A DNA stretch of 64,000 nucleotides, taken from Chryseobacterium sp. GTDB taxonomy: Bacteria; Bacteroidota; Bacteroidia; Flavobacteriales; Weeksellaceae. The notes under the pieces were generated by a model. That model was not told the origin of the DNA, searched no databases, and saw only the letters and a list, made by a program, of their open reading frames with translations. The DNA is taken from assembly GCF_008014695.1 (NCBI RefSeq), contig NZ_VOXE01000001.1, forward strand, positions 766,627 through 830,626. The letters run 5' to 3'. How positions within the stretch are numbered: position 1 is the first letter of the stretch; every line of letters starts with the position of its first letter. A program made the translations under genes and the position numbers. This document shows, piece by piece, positions 35,744 to 43,327 of the stretch.

Positions 35744-36316
35744 ATGAAAAAAATACTCCTGAGTGTACTTCTAATAGCATCACTTTCTTCATGTAAAAAA
35801 GAAACCAAGGTTGCCGAAAGCTCCGAAAATTACCAAACGGATTCGGTTACAGTTCCTGAATCCAACGAACCTGCGGAAAGCATCGTTCCTTTCAAACAAA
35901 CCGAATTGACGAGGGAACAGACTTCGAAAATGCTGGGAAAACAAAACAACGACACCCTTTATATCACGAACTTTTTTGCGACCTGGTGCGGACCGTGTAT
36001 GAGGGAAATCCCTCATTTCAAAGAAAAAATGCAGGAACTGAAATCGCAACCGGTAAAATTTACTTTTGTAAGTCTTGATGCCAAAGAAGACTGGAAAACC
36101 AAAGTGAAAAAGTTTGCTGAAGACAATAATCTTTCAGAAAACATCGTTCTGGTGGACGGAGAAAAACTCTCGCCCGAATTTTTCCCTGCAAATTTCAAAA
36201 AGTGGGACGGCGGCTCGATTCCGTTTACCATGATGCGGAAAGGCGACAAAACCGATGAAACCGTTGGGATGATGAGCAAAGAAATGCTTTCTGAAAAAAT
36301 AAACGCGTTTAAATAA
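35744..36316 (+). CDS. TlpA-like thioredoxin lipoprotein
   Basis: The 190-residue protein has a lipoprotein signal (LLIASLSSCKK, Cys at about 17) and a Ser/Glu-rich linker. The thioredoxin domain follows with the active site TWCGPCMREIPHF (CGPC near residues 84-87) and the cis-proline region GGSIPFTMMRKG. It reduces or isomerises disulfides at the periplasmic face of a membrane, as TlpA does in cytochrome maturation. The FecCD-type permease gene starts 42 nt after it, so it may be cotranscribed with the importer. Confidence 0.87.
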   Translation: MKKILLSVLLIASLSSCKKETKVAESSENYQTDSVTVPESNEPAESIVPFKQTELTREQTSKMLGKQNNDTLYITNFFATWCGPCMREIPHFKEKMQELKSQPVKFTFVSLDAKEDWKTKVKKFAEDNNLSENIVLVDGEKLSPEFFPANFKKWDGGSIPFTMMRKGDKTDETVGMMSKEMLSEKINAFK

Positions 36317-36358
36317 ATTAAAGCCCTCAAGGTTATAAAATCCTGAAGGTTTATTATT

Positions 36359-37333
36359 ATGAGCAAAAACTTCAAAATCATTTGCCTGCTCATTATGATC
36401 GGGATTATTTTATCAGTCGCCGTCAATCTGAATATCGGATTTCTGAAACTCACTTTTTCTGATTATATCGCTTCCGATTCAGTAAACTCCCAAATCGCGC
36501 AATTGCGCATGAACCGCGTTTTGGCGATGCTTTTGGCCGGGATTTCGATTCCAACCTCGGGGTTTCTGCTGCAGGAATATTTCCAGAATCCTTTAGCAGG
36601 TCCGTCGGTTTTGGGAATTACTTCAGTGGCGAGTTTAAGTGTAGCCTTTTATATCTTTTTCGCTCAGGATTTTGTGCTTCCGGAATTTCTGCAGAACAGT
36701 TTCCTGAGCATTTCGGCCATTGCCGGAAGCTTGATGCTGATGTTTATTCTGCTTGCATTTTCCGGCAGATTTCAGGATAAATCTTTTCTGATCATTTTCG
36801 GGTTTCTGATTTCCGCACTGGCGGGAGCGGTGGTTTCTATCCTCCAGTTTTATGCGGAAAACCAGAGTCTGAAAAACTATATTTTATGGAGTTTCGGGGC
36901 GAATAACCAAGTATCAACCAATCAGATTTGGGTGTTAACGCTTATCGTGATCGTTGGTTTATTGATCAGTTTCAAAGCGATAAAACCGCTGATCGGAAAT
37001 TCTTTGGGAACGTCTTATGCCCAAAGTCTCGGCGTGAATCTTAACCGGCTGAAACTTTTTGTAATTGTAGCATCATCACTTCTTTCGGCTTCTGTGACGG
37101 CATTCTTAGGGCCCATTCTGTTTATAGGAATTGTGGTTCCACATTTTTCAAGAATGATTTTCAATCCCGCAAAACTTTGGCAGCAGTGGATTCTGAATAT
37201 GCTCCTCGGAATATTCATCATGGAGTTTTTCTCTATCGTTTCCGAGACAAGTCAGTTTCCTTTGAATGTCATTACATCGCTGTTCGGAATTCCGGTGATT
37301 TTAATGATGATGTTGCACAAAAGAACGGTATAG
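36359..37333 (+). CDS. FecCD-type ABC transporter permease (iron/haem/corrinoid)
   Basis: The 324-residue inner membrane permease has about ten helices and the BtuC/FecCD landmarks: MNRVLAMLLAGISIPTSGFL near the N-terminus, NPLAGPSVLGITSVASL, and VTAFLGPILFIGIVVPHFSR, the coupling region that contacts the ATPase. It imports siderophore-bound iron, haem or cobalamin, depending on its binding protein. No binding protein or outer membrane receptor lies next to it. The ATPase gene starts 1 nt after its stop. Confidence 0.9.
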   Translation: MSKNFKIICLLIMIGIILSVAVNLNIGFLKLTFSDYIASDSVNSQIAQLRMNRVLAMLLAGISIPTSGFLLQEYFQNPLAGPSVLGITSVASLSVAFYIFFAQDFVLPEFLQNSFLSISAIAGSLMLMFILLAFSGRFQDKSFLIIFGFLISALAGAVVSILQFYAENQSLKNYILWSFGANNQVSTNQIWVLTLIVIVGLLISFKAIKPLIGNSLGTSYAQSLGVNLNRLKLFVIVASSLLSASVTAFLGPILFIGIVVPHFSRMIFNPAKLWQQWILNMLLGIFIMEFFSIVSETSQFPLNVITSLFGIPVILMMMLHKRTV

Positions 37334-37334
37334 A

Positions 37335-38258
37335 ATGTTTTTAGAACTAAAAAATACAACAATTGGTTACAAAACTCCTTTAATCGAAGGCGTCCAAACT
37401 TCTTTGGATCAAGGTGACATCGGTCTGCTGATCGGAAATAATGGAGTCGGAAAAACGACGTTAATCAAAAGTATTCTGCATCAGCTTCAGGTTTTGGACG
37501 GTGAAGTTTTGATGAATCGAAAAAATGTTAAAAACCTCTCCAATAAAGAGATTGCAGAACAGGTTGCTGTGGTTTTTTCGAAATCCCATATTCCGGCCAA
37601 TTATACGCTGACTGATCTAGTCTGTTTGGGCAAATATATTCATTATCCGTACTATTTCGAACTCACAAAATCAGACAAACTGGAAATTGAGGAAATTATT
37701 GAAAGTCTTAATTTAAGTCAGTACCGTGATTTTCCGCTGCAGAAACTCTCCGACGGAAACCTTCAGAAAGCATTTATAGGAAGAGCTTTAGCACAGAATT
37801 CCCCGATGATCATCCTGGATGAGCCCACCACTCATCTGGATGAGGAAAATAAAATCATCATTCTGAAATTACTTCGGGAACTGGCAAAAAATCAAAACAA
37901 AATCATTCTTTTTTCTTCCCACGACTGGAGACTTTCAAAGGAGTTCGCAGATAAAATCTGGTTAATCAACGACAAAAAACTGGATGCGGGAATTACAGAA
38001 GATATTCTGCTGCGGCATGATGAATTGCTGAATCCAAAAATCTTTCATTTCAGCGATGAATTTGTTCCGCCACAGATTTTTGCACCGGATTTAGAGAAAG
38101 AAATGCTCTACTCTTTTCTCCAGAAAAACTGCAGGAAAAACCTCTCTGATCTTAAATTTGTGTTTAAAACACCTTTTTGGGAGATTTCAGATGAAAATTT
38201 TCATGAAAAATGCACATCTTTTAAAGAAATGTTAAGTTTAATTGATAACTTTCATTAA
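37335..38258 (+). CDS. FecE/BtuD-type ABC transporter ATPase with C-terminal extension
   Basis: The 307-residue ATPase energises the FecCD permease. Walker A is GNNGVGKTTLI (residues about 34-44). The ABC signature is altered (LSDGNLQKAFIGRAL instead of LSGGQ), Walker B is MIILDEPTTHLD and the H-loop is FSSHDW. About 70 residues follow the core and contain FSDEFVPPQIFAPDLEKEM and a C-terminal acidic/aromatic part, longer than in Escherichia coli FecE. The gene is coupled to the permease (1-nt gap). Confidence 0.88.
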   Translation: MFLELKNTTIGYKTPLIEGVQTSLDQGDIGLLIGNNGVGKTTLIKSILHQLQVLDGEVLMNRKNVKNLSNKEIAEQVAVVFSKSHIPANYTLTDLVCLGKYIHYPYYFELTKSDKLEIEEIIESLNLSQYRDFPLQKLSDGNLQKAFIGRALAQNSPMIILDEPTTHLDEENKIIILKLLRELAKNQNKIILFSSHDWRLSKEFADKIWLINDKKLDAGITEDILLRHDELLNPKIFHFSDEFVPPQIFAPDLEKEMLYSFLQKNCRKNLSDLKFVFKTPFWEISDENFHEKCTSFKEMLSLIDNFH

Positions 38259-38357
38259 ATCGCTACTCACGTATTCTGTTTAATTTTTTTAAGGCGGTTT
38301 TATTATGCTTCTCATATGAGTTAGCACCCACACAATCAACACTTTATAATTTACAAG

Positions 38358-38385
38358 AAAAATACTATGCATGCATAGTATTTTT
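38358..38385. promoter_or_regulatory. 28-bp perfect palindrome, candidate MarR operator
   Basis: Positions 38358-38385 read the same on both strands; the centre is ATGCAT and the arms include AATACT/AGTATT. It ends 3 nt before the -7 box of the marR-fad operon, over the place of the upstream promoter element. A repressor bound here would shut the promoter, and the MarR protein encoded by the first gene is the likely binder. Confidence 0.75.
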
Positions 38386-38388
38386 TGC

Positions 38389-38396
38389 TATATTTG
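38389..38396 (+). promoter_or_regulatory. -7 promoter box of the marR-fad operon
   Basis: TATATTTG is a perfect -7 match 21 nt before the marR ATG at 38418. No TTTG element exists at the usual distance because the palindrome occupies it, so the promoter may be weak without an activator. Confidence 0.65.
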
Positions 38397-38417
38397 TGAT
38401 ACACCCAATGGAAAAAT

Positions 38418-38870
38418 ATGGAAAAGAAAAAAATTGAGAAGGTTGAAAATATTGATTTGCTGCTGAAATCCACTTGGTTGTCGGTTTCTAAAATGTACTC
38501 CGACCTTGCGCACGACCACGATGCAACTGCAGTACAGGCATTGACACTTTTGAAAATTGATCCTAAAGAAGGGACGAGAAGTACGAACCTGGGACCTAAA
38601 ATGGCGATCGAACCTACTTCTCTCACCAGAATCATTAAACTTCTTGAAGACAACGGATATATCTACAAAGAGAAAACCACAAGCGACAAACGCGAAGTCA
38701 TTATAAAATTAACGGATAAAGGTTTGAACAGCAGAAATTTATCGAAAGAAGTGGTGGTAAATTTCAATAAAACAGTGGTGGACAGTATTTCTCAGGAAAA
38801 AATGGACGTTTTCAAGGAAGTAATGTCTGAAATTATGAAAATTGCCAACAATCTGAACAACAAAAAATAA
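38418..38870 (+). CDS. MarR family regulator of the beta-oxidation operon
   Basis: The 150-residue winged-helix repressor has the MarR topology: an N-terminal dimerisation helix, ATAVQALTLLKIDPKEG, recognition helix TNLGPKMAIEPTSLTRIIKL, a wing with SDKREVIIKLTDKGL (the DKR motif) and a C-terminal helix. It lies 5 nt ahead of fadN, so both are on one transcript. Fatty acyl-CoA is the likely ligand, by analogy with regulators of fatty acid degradation; that is inference. A 28-bp palindrome upstream is its probable site. The overlapping ATG at 38408 opens only nine codons. Confidence 0.88.
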   Translation: MEKKKIEKVENIDLLLKSTWLSVSKMYSDLAHDHDATAVQALTLLKIDPKEGTRSTNLGPKMAIEPTSLTRIIKLLEDNGYIYKEKTTSDKREVIIKLTDKGLNSRNLSKEVVVNFNKTVVDSISQEKMDVFKEVMSEIMKIANNLNNKK

Positions 38871-38875
38871 AAAAT

Positions 38876-41269
38876 ATGAAAAGAAGAATCAAACACGTTA
38901 CGGTTCTCGGTTCGGGGATTATGGGTTCCGGAATTGCGGCGCACTTCGCCAATATCGGTGTTGAAGTGCTTCTGCTCGACATTGTCCCGTTTGAACTGTC
39001 CGAAACCGAACAGAAAAAAGGACTGACAAAAGACGATAAATCAGTGCGGAACAGAATCGCTTCTGAAAATTTTGAAAAACTTAAAAAGGCAAGTCCGGCT
39101 CTTTTATATACTCCAAAATTTGCGGAAAGAATTAAGGTTGGAAACTTTGATGATGACCTTCCGAAAATAAAAAACACCGACTGGATCATTGAAGTGGTAG
39201 TTGAAAGACTCGACATCAAGAAATCGGTATATGAAAAGATCGAGCAGTTCAGAAAGCCCGGAACGTTGGTTTCCTCAAATACCTCCGGAATTCCGATCCA
39301 CTTCCTGATTGAAGGACGGAGTGATGATTTCAAGAAACATTTCGCCGGCACACACTTCTTTAATCCGGTAAGGTATTTACCGCTGCTCGAAGTCATTCCG
39401 ACTCCGGAAACCGATCCTGAAATCGCCAGATTTTATATGGAATACGGCGCGAAGTTTTTAGGGAAAACTACGGTTCTTGCAAAAGATACTCCTGCATTTA
39501 TCGCCAACCGGATCGGCGTGTTCTCCATGATGAACCTGCTGCATGAAGTAAAAGATTTGGGACTGAATGTAACGGATATTGATAAACTGACCGGCCCGGT
39601 GATCGGCCGGCCCAAATCGGCCACATTCAGAACAGCTGACGTAGTTGGGTTGGATACGTTGGTCATGGTTGCCAATGGCGTTAACCAAAGCGGTGTTGAA
39701 GCCAATGATTTCAACAATGTCTTCTCGCTTCCGGATTACATCCAGAAAATGGTCGATAACAAATGGCTCGGTTCTAAAACTGAGCAGGGTTTCTACAAAA
39801 AAATCAAAAACGCGGAAGGCAAATCGGAGATTCACGGACTTAACCTGGACACGATGGAGTATGAACTCCAGGGAAAATCAAACTTCCCTACTCTGGAACT
39901 TACAAAGAATATCGACAAACCGATTGACCGTTTCAAAGTGCTCATCGGCGGAAAAGATAAAGCCGGAGAACTCTACCGGAAATCTTTGGGTGCCCTCTTC
40001 GCTTACGTTTCGCATAAAGTTCCTGAAATTTCGGATGAAGTGTATAAAATAGATGATGCGATGCGTGCCGGTTTCGGCTGGGAGAACGGGCCTTTTGAAA
40101 TCTGGGACGCTGTTGGCGTTCAGAAAGGAATTGAACTCGCAAAAGAAGCCGGCTACGAAGTATCGGACTGGGTGAAGAATGTGGAAACTTTTTATAAAGT
40201 GAATGACGAAGGTCAGAGCATCTTCTACGATAAAAATTCAGGAAACTACAGTAATATTCCTGGAAAGGAATCTTTCATCATTCTCGATAATATCCGGAAA
40301 AACAAAACGCTTTGGAGGAATTCAGGTTCTGCGATTCAGGATCTGGGCGATGGAATCATCAATTTCGAGATCCGCTCCAAAATGAATTCTCTGGGCGGCG
40401 AAGTTCTGGATGGCCTGAACAGAGCCATCGACCTCGCAGAAAAAGAGTACGACGGGTTGGTTATTGGAAATCAGGGTTCAAATTTCTCTGTTGGAGCCAA
40501 TTTGGCAATGATTCTCATGATGGCGATCGAACAGGACTGGGATGATCTGAATATGGCGATTGCCTATTTCCAGAAATCCATGATGAGAGTCCGTTATTCA
40601 TCAATTCCTGTCGTAGTTGCTCCTCACGGAATGACTTTGGGCGGCGGCTGCGAAATGACCATGCACGCCGACCGCGTTGTTGCGGCGGCAGAAACGTATA
40701 TCGGACTTGTTGAAACAGGAGTTGGCGTAATTCCTGGCGGCGGTGGAACAAAAGAACTGGCCATCAGAACTTCGCGTGAATTCCACAGCGATGATGTGAA
40801 AAACAACCGTCTCCGTGATGCATTTATGAATATCGCGATGGGAAAAGTGGCTACTTCAGCGTATGAAGCATACGATATGGGAATTCTGGAAGAACATAAA
40901 GACATTGTTGTTATTGACAAAAACCGTCAGATCATGACTGCTAAAATGCTGGCAAAAAGCTTGGCTGAACACGGTTATACGCAGCCAATCGAACAGAAAG
41001 TCAAAGTTTTAGGTAAAGACGCGCTTGGAATGTTTTATGTTGGAACAGACCAGATGCTGACCGGAAAATACATTTCGGCACACGACAAACTCATTGCGGA
41101 TAAACTTGCCAACGTTTTGGTCGGCGGAAATCTTTCGGAACCTACGATTGTAACAGAACAGTATCTGCTGAACCTTGAAAGAGAAACCTTCCTTCAGCTT
41201 TGCGGCGAAAGAAAAACCCTGGAAAGAATTCAGTACATGCTGCAGAACGGGAAACCGCTGAGAAACTAA
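38876..41269 (+). CDS. fadN: 3-hydroxyacyl-CoA dehydrogenase / enoyl-CoA hydratase (FadN-like)
   Basis: The 797-residue two-domain enzyme carries out hydration and dehydrogenation in beta-oxidation. The dehydrogenase part comes first (HVTVLGSGIMGSGIAAHFAN at residues 7-26, GTHFFNPVRYLPLLEVIPT, and the second domain AMRAGFGWENGPFEIWD). The crotonase fold comes last (SVGANLAMILMM, MTLGGGCEMTMHADRVVAAA). This order is the reverse of Escherichia coli FadB and equals Bacillus subtilis FadN, whose length is also about 790. fadA and fadE follow, as in the Bacillus fadNAE operon. Confidence 0.92.
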   Translation: MKRRIKHVTVLGSGIMGSGIAAHFANIGVEVLLLDIVPFELSETEQKKGLTKDDKSVRNRIASENFEKLKKASPALLYTPKFAERIKVGNFDDDLPKIKNTDWIIEVVVERLDIKKSVYEKIEQFRKPGTLVSSNTSGIPIHFLIEGRSDDFKKHFAGTHFFNPVRYLPLLEVIPTPETDPEIARFYMEYGAKFLGKTTVLAKDTPAFIANRIGVFSMMNLLHEVKDLGLNVTDIDKLTGPVIGRPKSATFRTADVVGLDTLVMVANGVNQSGVEANDFNNVFSLPDYIQKMVDNKWLGSKTEQGFYKKIKNAEGKSEIHGLNLDTMEYELQGKSNFPTLELTKNIDKPIDRFKVLIGGKDKAGELYRKSLGALFAYVSHKVPEISDEVYKIDDAMRAGFGWENGPFEIWDAVGVQKGIELAKEAGYEVSDWVKNVETFYKVNDEGQSIFYDKNSGNYSNIPGKESFIILDNIRKNKTLWRNSGSAIQDLGDGIINFEIRSKMNSLGGEVLDGLNRAIDLAEKEYDGLVIGNQGSNFSVGANLAMILMMAIEQDWDDLNMAIAYFQKSMMRVRYSSIPVVVAPHGMTLGGGCEMTMHADRVVAAAETYIGLVETGVGVIPGGGGTKELAIRTSREFHSDDVKNNRLRDAFMNIAMGKVATSAYEAYDMGILEEHKDIVVIDKNRQIMTAKMLAKSLAEHGYTQPIEQKVKVLGKDALGMFYVGTDQMLTGKYISAHDKLIADKLANVLVGGNLSEPTIVTEQYLLNLERETFLQLCGERKTLERIQYMLQNGKPLRN

Positions 41270-41308
41270 TTTTCTCTGTAAAATGTAAAAAGTATTCATG
41301 TATTTACG

Positions 41309-41662
41309 ATGCATAATTTTAGAGATTTAGAAGTTTGGAGCAAATCAATGAAGCTTTGTAAAATATTTTACTTGGCATCCTTAAATTTTCCAAAAGATGA
41401 ATTGTTCGGACTTACCTCTCAGGCCAGGAGAAGTCTTTATTCGATTCCTTCAAATATTGCTGAAGGTGCAGGCAGAGATACAAATGCTCAGTTCTCCCAT
41501 TTTTTGAACATCGCTTTGGGTTCCTCATTTGAATTTGAAACTCAGATTTTAATTGCTAGGGACTTGAACTTTTTCACAAATGATAATTTTGAGACCATTT
41601 ATTCTGAAATCAAACATATTCAGAATATGCTGGTAAAGCTGAAGCAAAAATTTAATACTTAA
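41309..41662 (+). CDS. Four-helix-bundle protein (23S rRNA IVS / Avd-like), copy 1
   Basis: The 117-residue protein matches the four-helix-bundle (IVS, S23-like) family: FRDLEVWSKSMKLCKIFY, LTSQARRSLYSIPSNIAEG with the conserved SNIAEG, and LNIALGSSFEFETQI. Relatives include proteins encoded inside 23S rRNA intervening sequences and the Avd accessory of diversity-generating retroelements, which forms a positively charged pentamer. No reverse transcriptase or template repeat occurs here. It sits between fadN and fadA, 39 nt and 49 nt from each, in the same direction. Its function in this position is unknown. Confidence 0.85.
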   Translation: MHNFRDLEVWSKSMKLCKIFYLASLNFPKDELFGLTSQARRSLYSIPSNIAEGAGRDTNAQFSHFLNIALGSSFEFETQILIARDLNFFTNDNFETIYSEIKHIQNMLVKLKQKFNT

Positions 41663-41711
41663 ACATTTAAAATCATTAATACATTTTACTTTAATACTTT
41701 AATACAACAAA

Positions 41712-42890
41712 ATGAGACAAGCATATATAATAAAGGGATACAGAACTGCGGTGGGTAAAGCTCCGAAAGGATCACTCCGTTTTACACGTCCCGACGTGTT
41801 AGCAGCAACCGTCATCGAAAAATTAATGGCTGCCGTTCCTCAACTCGACAAAAACCGGGTTGACGATCTGATCGTTGGTAACGCAATGCCTGAAGCAGAA
41901 CAGGGCTTGAATGTCGCGCGTTTAATTTCATTGATGGGACTGAACACCGACAAAGTTCCCGGCGTAACAGTAAACAGATACTGTGCGTCAGGTTCTGAGG
42001 CCATCGCGATTGCTTCGGCAAAAATTCAGGCAGGCATGGCCGACTGCATTATTGCCGGTGGAACGGAATCCATGAGTTACATTCCGATGGGCGGTTACAA
42101 GCCGGTTCCGGAAACAGAAATCGCAAAGACCAATCCCGATTATTACTGGGGAATGGGTTATACTGCAGAAGAAGTCGCGAATCAGTACAAAATTACCCGC
42201 GAAGAGCAGGATCTGTTTTCATTTGAGTCGCACATGAAAGCTCTGAAAGCGAATGAAGAAGGCCGGTTTGCAAACCAGATTGTTTCCATTCCGGTAGAAT
42301 ACAATTTCCTGGATGAAAACCAGAAGATGCAGACCAAGAAATTCGATTTCTCGGTTGATGAAGGTCCAAGAAAGGATACGAGCCTGGAAGGATTGGCGAA
42401 ACTCCGTCCCGTTTTTGCAAACGGTGGAAGCGTAACGGCTGGAAACTCCTCACAGATGAGCGACGGTGCTGCTTTCGTTATCGTCATGTCCGAAGAAATG
42501 GTAAAAGAATTGGGACTGGAACCAGAAGCCAGACTGGTGGCATACGCTGCAGCAGGTTTAGAGCCGAGAATCATGGGAATGGGACCTATTTATGCCATTC
42601 CAAAGGCTTTGGAGCAGGCAGGTCTCGAACTCAAAGACATTGAACTGATTGAATTGAACGAAGCTTTCGCTTCCCAATCGGTTGCAATTAAAAAAGAACT
42701 GGATCTGAATCCCGAAATCCTGAACGTAAACGGGGGCGCGATCGCGCTCGGGCATCCGCTTGGCTGTACCGGAACGAAGCTGACGGTTCAGCTTCTGGAC
42801 GAGATGCGGAAACGTGGCAACAAATACGGAATGGTGACCATGTGCGTAGGAACCGGACAGGGAGCTGCTTCTATATTTGAACTTCTTTAA
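41712..42890 (+). CDS. fadA: Acetyl-CoA C-acyltransferase (3-ketoacyl-CoA thiolase)
   Basis: The 392-residue thiolase cleaves 3-ketoacyl-CoA to acetyl-CoA and a shortened acyl-CoA, the last step of the cycle. The nucleophile is Cys91 in VNRYCASGSEAIA. Other landmarks are ELNEAFASQSVAIKKEL, GGAIALGHPLGCTGTK with the catalytic histidine, and the C-terminal CVGTGQGAASIFELL. The length equals that of Bacillus FadA (about 391). It lies between two four-helix-bundle genes in the fad operon. Confidence 0.95.
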   Translation: MRQAYIIKGYRTAVGKAPKGSLRFTRPDVLAATVIEKLMAAVPQLDKNRVDDLIVGNAMPEAEQGLNVARLISLMGLNTDKVPGVTVNRYCASGSEAIAIASAKIQAGMADCIIAGGTESMSYIPMGGYKPVPETEIAKTNPDYYWGMGYTAEEVANQYKITREEQDLFSFESHMKALKANEEGRFANQIVSIPVEYNFLDENQKMQTKKFDFSVDEGPRKDTSLEGLAKLRPVFANGGSVTAGNSSQMSDGAAFVIVMSEEMVKELGLEPEARLVAYAAAGLEPRIMGMGPIYAIPKALEQAGLELKDIELIELNEAFASQSVAIKKELDLNPEILNVNGGAIALGHPLGCTGTKLTVQLLDEMRKRGNKYGMVTMCVGTGQGAASIFELL

Positions 42891-42924
42891 TTGATTGTGG
42901 ATTCTGAATTATAAATGTTGAATT

Positions 42925-43308
42925 ATGCAAAAAAATAATTTAATAAAAGACAAGACCTTCAGTTTTGCGCTGATGATTATTGAGTTATATAAAACATGCA
43001 GACTTCAGAATGAATATGTTCTATCAAAACAGTTGTTACGAAGCGGTACCTCAATCGGCGCTAATGTTCAGGAAGCTATTGCGGGTTTTTCTCAAAAGGA
43101 CTTCCTGTACAAAATGTCGGTTGCCAGCAAAGAAGCAAGAGAAACACAGTACTGGGTCGAACTTTTATCAAGATCCGGAATTGTGAAATTCGATGAGCAG
43201 CAGTACAAAAACGAAATTGACAGCATTGTAAAGATCTTAACCTCAATTGTCAAAACTCTTCAGGAAAAACAGAATACAGCAATTCAAAATCCATCATCTA
43301 AAATCTAA
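42925..43308 (+). CDS. Four-helix-bundle protein (23S rRNA IVS / Avd-like), copy 2
   Basis: The 127-residue relative of the copy between fadN and fadA has the same fold markers: SFALMIIELYKTCRLQNEYV, LLRSGTSIGANVQEAIAGFSQ, and the TQYWVELLSRSGI motif. The two are clearly diverged, with different N-termini, a GANVQEA box instead of SNIAEGA, and a longer C-terminus, so this is not a recent tandem copy. It lies 34 nt after fadA and 19 nt before fadE, in the operon direction. Function unknown. Confidence 0.85.
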   Translation: MQKNNLIKDKTFSFALMIIELYKTCRLQNEYVLSKQLLRSGTSIGANVQEAIAGFSQKDFLYKMSVASKEARETQYWVELLSRSGIVKFDEQQYKNEIDSIVKILTSIVKTLQEKQNTAIQNPSSKI

Positions 43309-43327
43309 AATTAAAAAAATACGACCC

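Noticed and set aside
38408-38437. Upstream ATG overlapping the marR start
   Set aside because: It opens only nine codons in another frame and looks incidental.
41309-43308. Diversity-generating retroelement
   Set aside because: No reverse transcriptase or template/variable repeat pair is present near the Avd-like genes.
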